A DNA stretch of 64,000 nucleotides from Clostridiales bacterium (GCA_004554585.1 SFLH01000006.1:62001-126000); one strand, 5' to 3'; positions 29,039-37,513 are shown, counted from the first letter of the stretch. Made by a program: numbers and translations. The notes: generated by a model from the sequence alone, not told the origin.

Positions 29039-29066
29039 AGAGGAGCCCCTGGGCTCCTCTCTTTCC
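29039..29066 (+). terminator. Terminator between relA and the ATP-grasp gene
   Basis: AGAGGAGCCC / GGGCTCCTCT stem with a two-base loop followed by CTTT. It ends 27 bases before the next start, so it may act as an attenuator for the downstream cell-wall genes. Confidence 0.7.
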
Positions 29067-29092
29067 CGGAAAAATAAAGGAAGTGCAACGAC

Positions 29093-30301
29093 ATGGAACA
29101 CAGCTTCCAGCCCCTGCTGTTTGGGGGGGACATCAACGTCTACAGCGTGGCCCGGGCCTTTCACGAGGCCTACGGCGTCCGCTCGGTCTGCTTTGGCAAG
29201 TTCGCCTCCGGCCCCGCCTACGGCTCGGCCATCATCGACTACCGGGTCTGCCCCACCAATGAGGACGCGGCCAGCTTCCGCAAGAACGTGGCCGACGTGG
29301 CTGCCGAGTTTGCCCACAAGACGGTGCTGGTCATCGGCTGCGGGGACAGCTATGTGAAGCTGGCCGCCGAGAACAAGGATTCCTTCCCCGCCAACTGCAT
29401 CGCCGCCACGGTCAGCGGGGAGCTCATCAACACCCTCATCCACAAGGAGCGCTTTTACGCCCTGTGCGACCAGTACGGCATCGACCACCCCGGCACCTTC
29501 ATCTACCGCCGGGAGATGGGCCACGACTTCACCCTGGACTTCCAGCCCCCCTACATCTGCAAGCCCTCCAACGGCGTGGCCTACTGGGAGCACCCCTTCC
29601 CGGGCAACGAGAAGGTCTTCACCTGCCCCGACCGCAAGAGCCTGGAGGAGGTGCTGGACAAGGTCTACGCCGCCGGCTACCCGGACACCATGATCATCCA
29701 GGACTTCATCCCAGGCGACGACAGCTACATGCGGGTGCTCACCAACTACTCTGACCGCAACGGCAAGGTCAAGCTCATGTGCATGGGCCACGTGCTCCTG
29801 GAGGAGCACACCCCCCACGGCATCGGCAACCACGCGGTGATCCTCACCGAGCCCTGCGGCCAGGTGGCCGAGAAGATCCGGACCTTCCTGGAGGACATCG
29901 GCTACGTGGGCTTTTCCAACTTCGACATCAAGTACGACCAGCGGGACGGCAAGTTCAAGGTCTTTGAGATCAACTGCCGCCAGGGCCGCAGCAACTACTA
30001 CGTCACCGGGGCGGGGTACAACATCGCCAAACTCCTGGTGGAGGACCGGGTGGAGGGCAAGGACCTGCCCTTCGTCCTGGCGGACAACCCCAGCCTCTGG
30101 CGGGTGGTGCCCCGGAAGGTGGCCTTTGACTACATCGTCTCCGACTACCACCCGGAGATGAAACAGCTCATGCAGCAGGGCCGGGAGGTCCGGCCCCTCT
30201 TCTACCACCGGGACAAGGGCCTTTTGCGCACCCTGCGCATGGAGAAGAACCTGCTGGGTCACTTTAAGAAGTTCAAGCAGTACTACGAAAAGAAATCCTA
30301 A
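29093..30301 (+). CDS. ATP-grasp amino-acid ligase resembling D-aspartate ligase (Asl)
   Basis: A 402-residue ATP-grasp protein. The N-terminus FGGDINVYSVARAFHEAYG, the middle MIIQDFIPGDDSYMRVL and the metal-binding FEINCRQGRSNYY (E292, N294) match, as I know the family, the Enterococcus faecium D-aspartate ligase Aslfm, which adds D-Asp to the side chain of the third peptidoglycan stem residue. Here too the next gene is an aspartate/glutamate racemase, followed by a MurE. Substrate is inferred from similarity and context; other carboxylate-amine ligases share the fold. A GGAAG site precedes the start. Confidence 0.75.
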   Translation: MEHSFQPLLFGGDINVYSVARAFHEAYGVRSVCFGKFASGPAYGSAIIDYRVCPTNEDAASFRKNVADVAAEFAHKTVLVIGCGDSYVKLAAENKDSFPANCIAATVSGELINTLIHKERFYALCDQYGIDHPGTFIYRREMGHDFTLDFQPPYICKPSNGVAYWEHPFPGNEKVFTCPDRKSLEEVLDKVYAAGYPDTMIIQDFIPGDDSYMRVLTNYSDRNGKVKLMCMGHVLLEEHTPHGIGNHAVILTEPCGQVAEKIRTFLEDIGYVGFSNFDIKYDQRDGKFKVFEINCRQGRSNYYVTGAGYNIAKLLVEDRVEGKDLPFVLADNPSLWRVVPRKVAFDYIVSDYHPEMKQLMQQGREVRPLFYHRDKGLLRTLRMEKNLLGHFKKFKQYYEKKS

Positions 30302-30388
30302 CCCGCCGCCGCCCCCGGCGCCCACAGCAGGGCGGCCATTCCACCCACCCAGGGGGCGGGGCTTTCGCGCAGAAGGGAGGTTTCCCCA

Positions 30389-31114
30389 GTGAGGACAGAG
30401 AACCATCGGGAAGGGGTCCTGGGGGTGCTGGGGGGCATGGGTCCCCAGGCCACCAACACCTTTTACCAGCGGCTGATCGACCGCACCCAGGCCGAGAAAG
30501 ACCAGGAGCACCTGCAGGTGCTCATCTGGAGCGACGCCAAGATCCCCGACCGCACCGCCGGCATCCTGGCCGGGGCGGAGGAGGCCGAGAAGGTCTACCA
30601 GGCCCTGCTGGCCGGGGCCAAGCTGCTGGAGGGGGCCGGGTGCACGGTGCTGGCCATCCCCTGCAACACCTCCCACTACTTTGCCGACCGGCTGCAGGGC
30701 CAGCTGAAGATCCCCCTGATCCACATGATCCGGGAGACGGTGGCCTTCATCGCCGCCCAGGGCAAGCGGAAGGTGGGCATCCTGGCCACCGACGGCACCG
30801 TGCGCACGGGGATCTATCAGACCGCCCTCACCGCTGCGGGCCTGACCCCGGTGACCTTGCCGGAGGACCTGCAAAAGACGGTGATGTCCATCATCTACGA
30901 CGAGATCAAGCGAGGGGAGACGGGTTCCCGGGAGAAATTCGGGGAGATCGACGCCTGGCTGCGCCAGGCCGGCTGCGACTGCGCCATTCTGGGGTGCACG
31001 GAGCTGTCGGTTTACCGGGTGCTCCACAGCCTGCCCCCCTTTTACATTGACGCCATGGAGGTGCTGGCCGAGCAGGCCATCCTCCGCTGCGGCAAGCAGC
31101 TGCGGAACGTCTAA
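30389..31114 (+). CDS. Aspartate/glutamate racemase family protein
   Basis: A 241-residue cofactor-independent racemase with the two catalytic cysteines in IPCNTSHYF (C92) and LGCTELSVY (C203), and an N-terminal LGVLGGMGPQATNTFY typical of aspartate racemases. It would interconvert L- and D-Asp (or Glu). Start is GTG 30389 preceded by GAAGGGAGG. Its position between the D-Asp-ligase-like gene and murE suggests it supplies the D-amino acid for the cell wall. A role as MurI (D-Glu) is possible but the N-terminal sequence is more aspartate-racemase-like. Confidence 0.8.
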   Translation: MRTENHREGVLGVLGGMGPQATNTFYQRLIDRTQAEKDQEHLQVLIWSDAKIPDRTAGILAGAEEAEKVYQALLAGAKLLEGAGCTVLAIPCNTSHYFADRLQGQLKIPLIHMIRETVAFIAAQGKRKVGILATDGTVRTGIYQTALTAAGLTPVTLPEDLQKTVMSIIYDEIKRGETGSREKFGEIDAWLRQAGCDCAILGCTELSVYRVLHSLPPFYIDAMEVLAEQAILRCGKQLRNV

Positions 31115-31164
31115 GCTGCCGCCCTCCCCCGGCGGGAGGGCCCGAGAGAAAGGAATTTTTGATT

Positions 31165-33534
31165 ATGGATCTGACGCTTTATCCCCTGGGGGACTACATC
31201 CAGCTGCTGCAGAGAAAGAACCTGCAGTTGGACTTCTCCGGCGCCCCCCTCACCCGCGAGGTGGCCCTGGTCAGCTGCGACTCCCGCCAGGTGGTCCCCG
31301 GCACCCTGTTCATCTGCAAGGGGGCCCACTTCAAGGAGGAGTTTCTCCAGGCGGCCAAGGAGCAGGGGGCCTTCGTCTACCTGTCGGAAAAGCGCTATGA
31401 CCAGGTGGACCTGCCCTGCATCCAGGTCAGCGACGTGCGCCTGGCCATGGCCCTGCTGGCCGACTTCTACTACAACCACCCCTCGGCCAAGCTGGGGGTG
31501 GTGGGCATCACCGGCACCAAGGGCAAGTCCTCCACCGCCTACTATCTGAAATACATCTTCGACGAGTATCTGGCCGCCAAGGGCCAGGTCCCCAGCGGGG
31601 TGATCTCCTCCATCGAGACCTACGACGGGGTGGAGAAGTTCGAGTCCCACCTGACCACCCCCGAGCCCCTGGACTTGGAGCGCCACTTCGCCAACGCCGT
31701 GGACAGCGGCATCCGGTACCTGACCATGGAGGTCTCCAGCCAGGCCTTGAAGTACGACCGGGTGAAGAACGTGGAGTTTGCCGCCGCCGTCTTCCTGAAC
31801 ATCGGCATGGACCACATCTCCCCCATCGAGCACCCGGACTTTGAGGACTACTTCTCCTCCAAGCTGCGCATCTTCGCCCAGGCGGCCGCCGCCTGCGTGA
31901 ACCTGGACTGCGACCACGCCGACCGGGTCTTAGAGGCCGCCCGGAAGAGCTGCCCGCGGATGATCACCTTCTCCCAGAAGGACCCCTCGGCCACCATCTT
32001 CGGCTCCCAGGTGCGCAAGGTGGGCGGGGACATCCTCTTCCGGGTGAAGACCCCCCGCTACAGCCGGGAGTTCCGCCTGACCATGCCCGGCCTGTTCAAC
32101 GTTCAGAACGCCCTGGCCGCCCTGGCCGTGTGCGAGGCGGTGGGGGTGCCCGAGCAGTATGCCTTCGCGGGCCTGATGAAGGCCCGGGTCCCCGGGCGCA
32201 TGGAGGTCTACACCAACGCCGACGAGAAGGTGACGGTGATCGTGGACTACGCCCACAACAAGCTCTCCTTCCAGACCCTCTTCCAGTCCGTCCGGGAGGA
32301 GTACCCCGGCCGGCGGATCGTCACCGTCTTTGGCTGCCCGGGTCTGAAGGCCTACGACCGGCGGAAGGACCTGGGGGAGATCTCCGGCCAGTACTCGGAC
32401 CTGGTCATCCTCACCGAGGAGGACCCCGGGGAGGAGCCCGTGGAGACCATCTGCCAGGACATCGCCCAGTACGTGGCCAAGGGCAAGAGCGACTATTCCA
32501 TCGTCCCCGACCGGGGAGAGGCCATCCGCCAGGCGGTGCTGGGCTGCGACGAGCCCACGGTGATCCTGCTCACCGGCAAGGGGGCCGAGACCCGGCAGAA
32601 GCGGGGCATCGAGTATATCGACTGCCCCTCCGACGTAGACTATGCCAAGCAGTACCTGCGGGAGTATGACATCCAGCACGGCATGGACGGCATGAGCAAG
32701 GTCCGGGCCCTGCTGGACGTGCTGCCCCTGCTGCGGCGGTACGAGGGGCGGACCATCGTGATCAAATACGGCGGCTCGGCCCTGGACGCCGCCTCCACCG
32801 ACACCATTCTGGAGGACGCCGCCGCCCTCCAGTCCGTGGGGGTGCGGGTGATCCTGGTCCACGGGGGCGGAAAAGAGATCTCCGGCCTGCTGGAGAGACT
32901 CCACGTGGACTCCCACTTTGAAAACGGCTATCGGGTCACCGACGAGCCCGTGCTGGCCGCCGCGGAGATGGCCCTGTCGGCCCGGGTGAACAAGGCCATC
33001 GTGGCCGCCCTGGACCGGATCGGCGCCAAGGCCTGCGGCATCTCCGGCCGGGACGGTGGGCTCATCACCGCCCGGCAGAAGGACAAGAACCTGGGGCTGG
33101 TGGGCACCATCACCAAGGTGGACCCCCGCCTGCTGCGCACCCTGCTGGACGGGGGCTATCTGCCGGTGGTCTCCCCGGTGGCCCGGGGGGAGGACGGCAG
33201 AGCCTTCAACTGCAACGCCGACGACGCCGCCCGGGCGGTGGCCGAGGCGGTGGGGGCGGACAAGCTGGTCTTCCTCACCGATACCGACGGCATCCTGGTG
33301 GACAGCCACAACCAGTCCACCCGCATCGCCAAGATGGACGTGGGCCGGGCCAAGGAGCTCATGGACAGCGGCCTGATCGCCGGGGGCATGATCCCCAAGA
33401 CCATGAACTGCATCCACGCCGTGGAGCACGGGGTGGGGTCGGTCACCGTCCTGGACGGCCGGATGGAGCACGCCATCCTGCTGGAATCCATTTCCGAAAA
33501 ATCCCTGGGCACCACCCTGGAAAAGAAGCGGTAA
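31165..33534 (+). CDS. MurE-type muropeptide ligase fused to acetylglutamate kinase
   Basis: A single uninterrupted 789-residue frame. Residues 1 to about 505 are a Mur ligase: ATP loop GITGTKGKSS (114-123), TTPEPLDLERHF, MEVSSQALKYDRV (188-200), carbamoylated-lysine position K233, and EDPG (419-422) where DAP-type enzymes have DNPR. The stretch FLNIGMDHISPIEHPDFEDY resembles Gram-positive L-Lys-type MurE. Residues about 507-789 are a complete acetylglutamate kinase (ArgB): N-terminal helix ALLDVLPLLRRYEG, IKYGGSAL (K534), HGGGKEI (H566), NGYRVTDE (R590), NADDAA (N684) and GGMIPK. MurE adds the third stem amino acid; ArgB phosphorylates N-acetylglutamate toward ornithine/arginine. No arg genes are nearby. 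No stop or good internal ribosome site lies at the junction. Start ATG 31165 follows AAAGGAA. Confidence 0.88.
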   Translation: MDLTLYPLGDYIQLLQRKNLQLDFSGAPLTREVALVSCDSRQVVPGTLFICKGAHFKEEFLQAAKEQGAFVYLSEKRYDQVDLPCIQVSDVRLAMALLADFYYNHPSAKLGVVGITGTKGKSSTAYYLKYIFDEYLAAKGQVPSGVISSIETYDGVEKFESHLTTPEPLDLERHFANAVDSGIRYLTMEVSSQALKYDRVKNVEFAAAVFLNIGMDHISPIEHPDFEDYFSSKLRIFAQAAAACVNLDCDHADRVLEAARKSCPRMITFSQKDPSATIFGSQVRKVGGDILFRVKTPRYSREFRLTMPGLFNVQNALAALAVCEAVGVPEQYAFAGLMKARVPGRMEVYTNADEKVTVIVDYAHNKLSFQTLFQSVREEYPGRRIVTVFGCPGLKAYDRRKDLGEISGQYSDLVILTEEDPGEEPVETICQDIAQYVAKGKSDYSIVPDRGEAIRQAVLGCDEPTVILLTGKGAETRQKRGIEYIDCPSDVDYAKQYLREYDIQHGMDGMSKVRALLDVLPLLRRYEGRTIVIKYGGSALDAASTDTILEDAAALQSVGVRVILVHGGGKEISGLLERLHVDSHFENGYRVTDEPVLAAAEMALSARVNKAIVAALDRIGAKACGISGRDGGLITARQKDKNLGLVGTITKVDPRLLRTLLDGGYLPVVSPVARGEDGRAFNCNADDAARAVAEAVGADKLVFLTDTDGILVDSHNQSTRIAKMDVGRAKELMDSGLIAGGMIPKTMNCIHAVEHGVGSVTVLDGRMEHAILLESISEKSLGTTLEKKR

Positions 33535-33558
33535 GTGCCCCTTGTCTGGAGGTCCTCT

Positions 33559-34812
33559 ATGGTTCAGATTGAAACCCTGCCCAACGGGGTACGCCTTGTC
33601 ACCGAACACATCCAAACCGTCCGCTCCGCCGCCCTGGGCATTTGGGTGGGGGGCGGCTCCCGGGAGGAGGAGGGGGCGGAGTCCGGCGCGGCCCACTTCA
33701 TCGAGCACATGCTCTTCAAAGGCACCGCCCGCCGCACCGCCCAGGACATCGCCCGGGAAACCGACGCCATCGGCGGCCAGATGAACGCCTTCACCACCAA
33801 GGAGTGCACCTGTTTCTACGGCCGGGTCCTGGACGATCACCTGCCCCAGGCCCTGGACATCCTCTATGACATGGTCTACCACTCCTCCTTCACCCAGGAG
33901 GCGGTGGAGACCGAGCGGGGGGTCATCTTAGAGGAGATCGACATGTACGAGGACACCCCCGACGACCTGTGCGCGGAGAAACTGGCCGCCCAGGTCTTTC
34001 AGGGCAGCCCTCTGGCCCGGCCCATCTTAGGGGCAAAGGAGACCTTGGAGGGGATGACCGGGGACTTCCTCCGGGACTACCACCGCCGCCACTATGAGGG
34101 CCACAACACCGTGGTGGCCCTGGCGGGCAGCTTCTCCCCGGCCATATTGGACGACCTGCGCCAGCGGTTCTCCCGCCTGCCCGCCGGCCAGCCCCGGCCC
34201 CTGGTGCCGGCGGCGTACACCCCGGGCTTTGTGGCCACGGCCAAGCCCATCGAGCAGAACCACCTGACCCTGGCCTTCCCCGGCCTGGACTACAACTCCC
34301 CCCGGCGCTTTGCCCTGCAGCTGCTCTCCTCCATTCTGGGGGGCGGGGTGTCCTCCCGGCTCTTCCAGACCGTGCGGGAGCAGCAGGGGCTGTGCTATTC
34401 CATCTACTCCTACGGCGCCGGCCACGCCGACACCGGCCTGTTCTGCCTCTACACCGCCCTGAACCGGGACACCGAGGCCAAGGCCCTGGCCACCATCCGC
34501 CAGGTGGTGGACCAGCTGCGCCAGGAGGGCCCCACCCAGGAGGAGCTCACCCGGGCCCGGGAGCAGTCCAAGGCCAACGTGATCATGGGCCTGGAGTCCA
34601 CCCAGTCCCGGATGAGCCACGCCGGCCGGTCCCTGCTCTTCTCCGGGGAGATCCTCACCCCCGAGCAGATCATCGCCGCCTACGACGCGGTCACCCGGGA
34701 GGATGTGATCGCCCTGGCCCAGGACCTCTTCCGCTGGGACCAGGCCTCCCTGTCCGCCGTGGGCCAGGTGCGCACGGCGGAGGAGTACCAGTCGCTGATC
34801 TTAGGAAAATGA
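33559..34812 (+). CDS. M16-family zinc peptidase (chimeric 3' end)
   Basis: A 417-residue pitrilysin/processing-peptidase-like protein with the inverted zinc motif HFIEH (H46-H50) and the downstream glutamate region ERGVILEEIDMYED; the C-terminal half has the R/Y-type motif GLCYSIYSYGAG. Start 33559 follows TGGAGGT. The last 71 codons (from 34597) are present again at 36212-36427 beyond an AT-rich insert. The native terminator lies after the distal copy, so the current 3' end was probably brought in or duplicated with the insert. The protein remains full length. Confidence 0.9.
   Translation: MVQIETLPNGVRLVTEHIQTVRSAALGIWVGGGSREEEGAESGAAHFIEHMLFKGTARRTAQDIARETDAIGGQMNAFTTKECTCFYGRVLDDHLPQALDILYDMVYHSSFTQEAVETERGVILEEIDMYEDTPDDLCAEKLAAQVFQGSPLARPILGAKETLEGMTGDFLRDYHRRHYEGHNTVVALAGSFSPAILDDLRQRFSRLPAGQPRPLVPAAYTPGFVATAKPIEQNHLTLAFPGLDYNSPRRFALQLLSSILGGGVSSRLFQTVREQQGLCYSIYSYGAGHADTGLFCLYTALNRDTEAKALATIRQVVDQLRQEGPTQEELTRAREQSKANVIMGLESTQSRMSHAGRSLLFSGEILTPEQIIAAYDAVTREDVIALAQDLFRWDQASLSAVGQVRTAEEYQSLILGK
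34597..34770 (+). repeat. Direct repeat, proximal copy (M16 gene 3' end)
   Basis: Matches 36212-36385. The first 77 bases are identical, and most of the remaining differences are at third codon positions up to about 34770; the final 40 bases diverge. The copies flank the AT-rich island, as expected for an insertion that restores its target gene. Confidence 0.85.
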
Positions 34813-34910
34813 CCCAAAGAGCCCCCCTTCCATTAGACGGGTGGAGTTTGTAAGAAGACGATTCACTAAAATTACACTTATGGCATCAGTTAAATGAGAT
34901 TGGGAAAATG

Positions 34911-34951
34911 TGCTGGATATGGTTGAAATCAACCGTGTCCAGCATGTTTTT
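34911..34951 (+). terminator. Terminator inside the AT-rich insertion
   Basis: TGCTGGATATGGTTG (34911-34925), loop AAAT, CAACCGTGTCCAGCA (34930-34944), then TGTTTTTA: a 15-base stem with two G-U pairs. It would end M16 transcription before the lipoprotein gene. Confidence 0.88.
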
Positions 34952-35105
34952 ATGGAATATAAGTTACTTTTTCGTTTTATTGTATAAATTTCAATCGAAA
35001 TTAGCCAAAAATATATGGAAAATCCTGTTGGATTATGATAAAATAAAATCATATAAACTTTGCAGAAAGAAACACATTTTAACAAAAATAAGGGAGGATC
35101 AACCA

Positions 35106-36167
35106 ATGAAGAGAATTCTAACGATGTTCCTCGCAGCAATGATGTTGCTGCCGCTGTTTGCTTGCGGAAGTACAATAGAATCAGATGACAATTCCGCGTC
35201 TGAGTTGCCTGAGGTGTCTTATGACAAGCAAAACTTAGAAAGTATTCTTTCTGCAATAACAACTGAGACTGAAACTGCTATCCAGAAAATTTCGGGTGAC
35301 TCCGCAGCTGTATTAGAAAAACTGGGCGAATCCTATGATACTTATGACGCCAACAAAACCAATGTAACTGATTTTTACAGCAATTCATTGAAAGAAACAG
35401 AAGCTTTGTATGCTGGACTTGAAGCTATAAGTATGGATTACTTCAAGTGCGTTGGGGAACAGGGATTAGATGATTATGATACCTGGGATAATGCTATGGA
35501 GGACTTCTATGACGTGTGGGACAATGCTATGGAAGACTACTATGATGCCTGGGATGATGCCTATGAGGAAGTCTATGATCAGTGTGATAATTTAATCAAA
35601 GATGCGTCTGGTGAGATTGAATATAGTGAATATTCTGATGTGTGGTCTGACATGTATGAAGAATATTCTGATGCGTGGTCTGACATGTATGAAATGTATT
35701 CGGACGCATGGAGTGAAACATACAGCAACTACACCGATGTTTGGAGCGGTTTTTACAACAACCAAACAGACGTAGAAGCTATTCTAAAAGCGGCTGCTGA
35801 GCAGAAAAATAAGAATGAAGATACTTCGGATGACACCGCTAAAACAGATGTTCCTGCCGTGAATGCACCAGAATCTACCACTGAAGAGACAACGGAGATG
35901 ATTGATGGTATGCGTCGGGATTTCAAAGAGGCAATGGATAGCTATGAAGCTTTCTTTGATGAATATGTTGCATTTATGAAAAAGTATGCTGCATCGGATG
36001 GAAGTGACCCTGCTTTGCTGGCTGACTATGCTACTTATATGAGTAAATATGCAGATATGATGGCTGATCTGGAAGCGTGGGACAGCAAAGACATGAACAC
36101 GGCAGAGATAGCCTATTATATTGAGGTACAATCCCGCATTAACCAAAAGCTACTTGAGGTTGTTTAA
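35106..36167 (+). CDS. Lipoprotein with eleven-residue Tyr/Trp/Asp repeats, unknown function
   Basis: A 353-residue protein with a lipoprotein signal (MKRILTMFLAAMMLLPLFAC, lipidated C20). Two blocks of exact eleven-residue repeats follow: four at about residues 122-165 (FYDVWDNAMED, YYDAWDDAYEE) and four at 175-218 (EYSDVWSDMYE, EYSDAWSDMYE, MYSDAWSETYS, NYTDVWSGFYN). Eleven-residue periodicity suggests a right-handed coiled coil. The C-terminal part is helical and rich in Tyr, Met and acidic residues. AAGGGAGGATC precedes the start. It is AT-rich, unlike its neighbours, so probably acquired. I do not recognise a family. Confidence 0.85.
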   Translation: MKRILTMFLAAMMLLPLFACGSTIESDDNSASELPEVSYDKQNLESILSAITTETETAIQKISGDSAAVLEKLGESYDTYDANKTNVTDFYSNSLKETEALYAGLEAISMDYFKCVGEQGLDDYDTWDNAMEDFYDVWDNAMEDYYDAWDDAYEEVYDQCDNLIKDASGEIEYSEYSDVWSDMYEEYSDAWSDMYEMYSDAWSETYSNYTDVWSGFYNNQTDVEAILKAAAEQKNKNEDTSDDTAKTDVPAVNAPESTTEETTEMIDGMRRDFKEAMDSYEAFFDEYVAFMKKYAASDGSDPALLADYATYMSKYADMMADLEAWDSKDMNTAEIAYYIEVQSRINQKLLEVV

Positions 36168-36211
36168 TAAGTTTCTTGTCAATAAAGACATACTTCCTGA
36201 GCCAAGGTCTC

Positions 36212-36427
36212 TCCACCCAGTCCCGGATGAGCCACGCCGGCCGGTCCCTGCTCTTCTCCGGGGAGATCCTCACCCCCGAGCAGATCATTGCCGCCTACGA
36301 CGCCGTCACCCGGGAGGATGTGATCGCCCTGGCCCAGGACCTCTTCCGCTGGGACCAGGCCTCCCTGTCCGCCGTAGGCCAGGTCCGCACCCCCCAGGAG
36401 TACCAAACCCTGGTGCTGGGGGGATGA
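36212..36427 (+). pseudogene. Displaced 3' fragment of the M16 peptidase gene
   Basis: Encodes STQSRMSHAGRSLLFSGE through the stop, equivalent to residues 347-417 of the M16 peptidase at 33559, with a different last dozen residues (VRTPQEYQTLVLGG against VRTAEEYQSLILGK). An in-frame ATG at 36176 exists but has no ribosome site, so expression is doubtful. It is followed by what is probably the original gene terminator, so this is likely the native end cut off by the insertion. Confidence 0.85.
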
Positions 36428-36449
36428 TCCCTTCCCAACGAAAAAATAG

Positions 36450-36495
36450 AACGTCCCCCGCGCCGTTTCCCACACGGCGCGGGGGACGTTTGCTT
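36450..36495 (+). terminator. Terminator, original end of the M16 gene; possibly bidirectional
   Basis: AACGTCCCCCGCGCCGT (36450-36466), loop TTCCCAC, ACGGCGCGGGGGACGTT (36474-36490), then TGCTTTTG; A-run upstream allows action on the facing gene too. Confidence 0.88.
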
Positions 36496-36508
36496 TTGCG
36501 AAGGGGGC

Positions 36509-37513
36509 TCATCCCCGCTGTTTCTTCAGCTGCCGGATGTCCTGGCCCACGAAGGCCAGGGACAGATAGGCGCCCAGCAGCCGGGAGTGGACCTGGGGGG
36601 AGTAGCGCTGGGCCACCTCGTCCAGGGAGAGGTTGGTGGAGATGACCGTGTGCCGGTGCTCGATGAGCCGCTGGTTGACCACCTGGTACAGGGCGGCCTG
36701 GACGAAGGGGGTGGTGAACTCGCTGCCCAGGTCGTCCAGGATGAGCAGGTCGCAGGAGAGGTAGCGGCGGGTGTCGGCCTCGGCCTGGCGGCTGTCCTGG
36801 TCTGCCCGGGCAAACTTTTTGGCCTCGAAGCGGGCGAAGAGGTTGGCGGCGGTGTCGTAGACCACGGAATGGCCCTGCTCGGCTACCACCCGGGCGATGC
36901 AGGCCGACAGGAAGGTCTTCCCCAGCCCCGGGGCCCCGTAGAGGTAGAGGTTTTTGTGGGGATAGGTCCCAAACTGCTGGGCGTAGCCGCGGCAGGTGGC
37001 AAAGACCGCCTCCATGATCTGCCGGGGGGAGCGGCGGTAGGCTGGCCAGACCTGGCTGTCGTAGTAGTCCAGGCGGAAGGTCTCAAAGGACTGGTCCCCC
37101 AAATCCAGCAGGGAGGACAGCTGGGCGATCTGCTCCTTTTGGCACAGTTCCTGCAGGCACTGGCACATGGCGGCGCCCTGCCAGCCCCGGTCGTTGCACC
37201 GGGGGCAGTAGGGGGTCTCGTTGAGGGCGTCGGCGGGGTAGCCGGCCTGGGTGAGCAGCTGGGCCTCCTCCTCTTGCAGGGCCAGGTTTTCCCGGCGCAG
37301 GGCGGCCAGGGCCTCCTGCTGGCCCAGCCCCTGGCGCAGGGAGACGGCCAGGATGCGGGGGGCGGTCTGCCGCAGCAGCTGGTCGATCTCCCGGGTGCGG
37401 GGCAGCGCCTGGTAGATGGCCTCCCGGCGGGCCTCTTCCCGCTGCCGGTGGTCCTGCTGGGCCTGCTTCAGGGCTTCCTCGGCCCGGGCCAGGATGGCCG
37501 AACTGTATGCCAT
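36509..37513 (-). CDS. DnaC/DnaI-type helicase loader ATPase
   Basis: A 334-residue protein: N-terminal helical domain, a cysteine cluster (YCPRCNDRGW and AMCQCLQELC, about residues 100-125) like the zinc-binding region of DnaI, then AAA+ with Walker A YGAPGLGKTF (about 190), Walker B LLILDDLGSEF and sensor STNLSLDEVAQRY. Such proteins load the replicative helicase. The start ATG (37513) follows GGAGGGG; earlier codons have no family character. It lies downstream of a DnaD-domain gene, the usual primosome pair. Confidence 0.88.
   Translation of the reverse strand: MAYSSAILARAEEALKQAQQDHRQREEARREAIYQALPRTREIDQLLRQTAPRILAVSLRQGLGQQEALAALRRENLALQEEEAQLLTQAGYPADALNETPYCPRCNDRGWQGAAMCQCLQELCQKEQIAQLSSLLDLGDQSFETFRLDYYDSQVWPAYRRSPRQIMEAVFATCRGYAQQFGTYPHKNLYLYGAPGLGKTFLSACIARVVAEQGHSVVYDTAANLFARFEAKKFARADQDSRQAEADTRRYLSCDLLILDDLGSEFTTPFVQAALYQVVNQRLIEHRHTVISTNLSLDEVAQRYSPQVHSRLLGAYLSLAFVGQDIRQLKKQRG

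Larger units (their letters stand above)
34813..36211 (+). mobile_element. AT-rich insertion flanked by duplicated M16 gene ends
   Basis: Base composition changes abruptly from GC-rich to AT-rich just after the M16 stop and returns at 36212. The island holds a terminator (34911-34951), one lipoprotein gene (35106-36167) and about 45 bases of trailing sequence. No integrase or transposase is visible, so it may be a remnant or have moved by homologous recombination. Codon use (many AT-ending codons) differs sharply from all neighbours. Confidence 0.7.

Noticed and set aside
32683..33534. Acetylglutamate kinase as a separate gene starting at ATG 32683 or 32692
   Set aside because: No stop separates it from MurE and no well-spaced ribosome site precedes either ATG; a fusion is the simplest reading.
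35472..35763. Repeated units at the DNA level suggesting a CRISPR array
   Set aside because: The repeats are in-frame 33-base coding units giving eleven-residue protein repeats, without unique spacers.
36176..36427. An independent 83-residue gene
   Set aside because: Most of it is the displaced end of the M16 gene; no ribosome site precedes the ATG.
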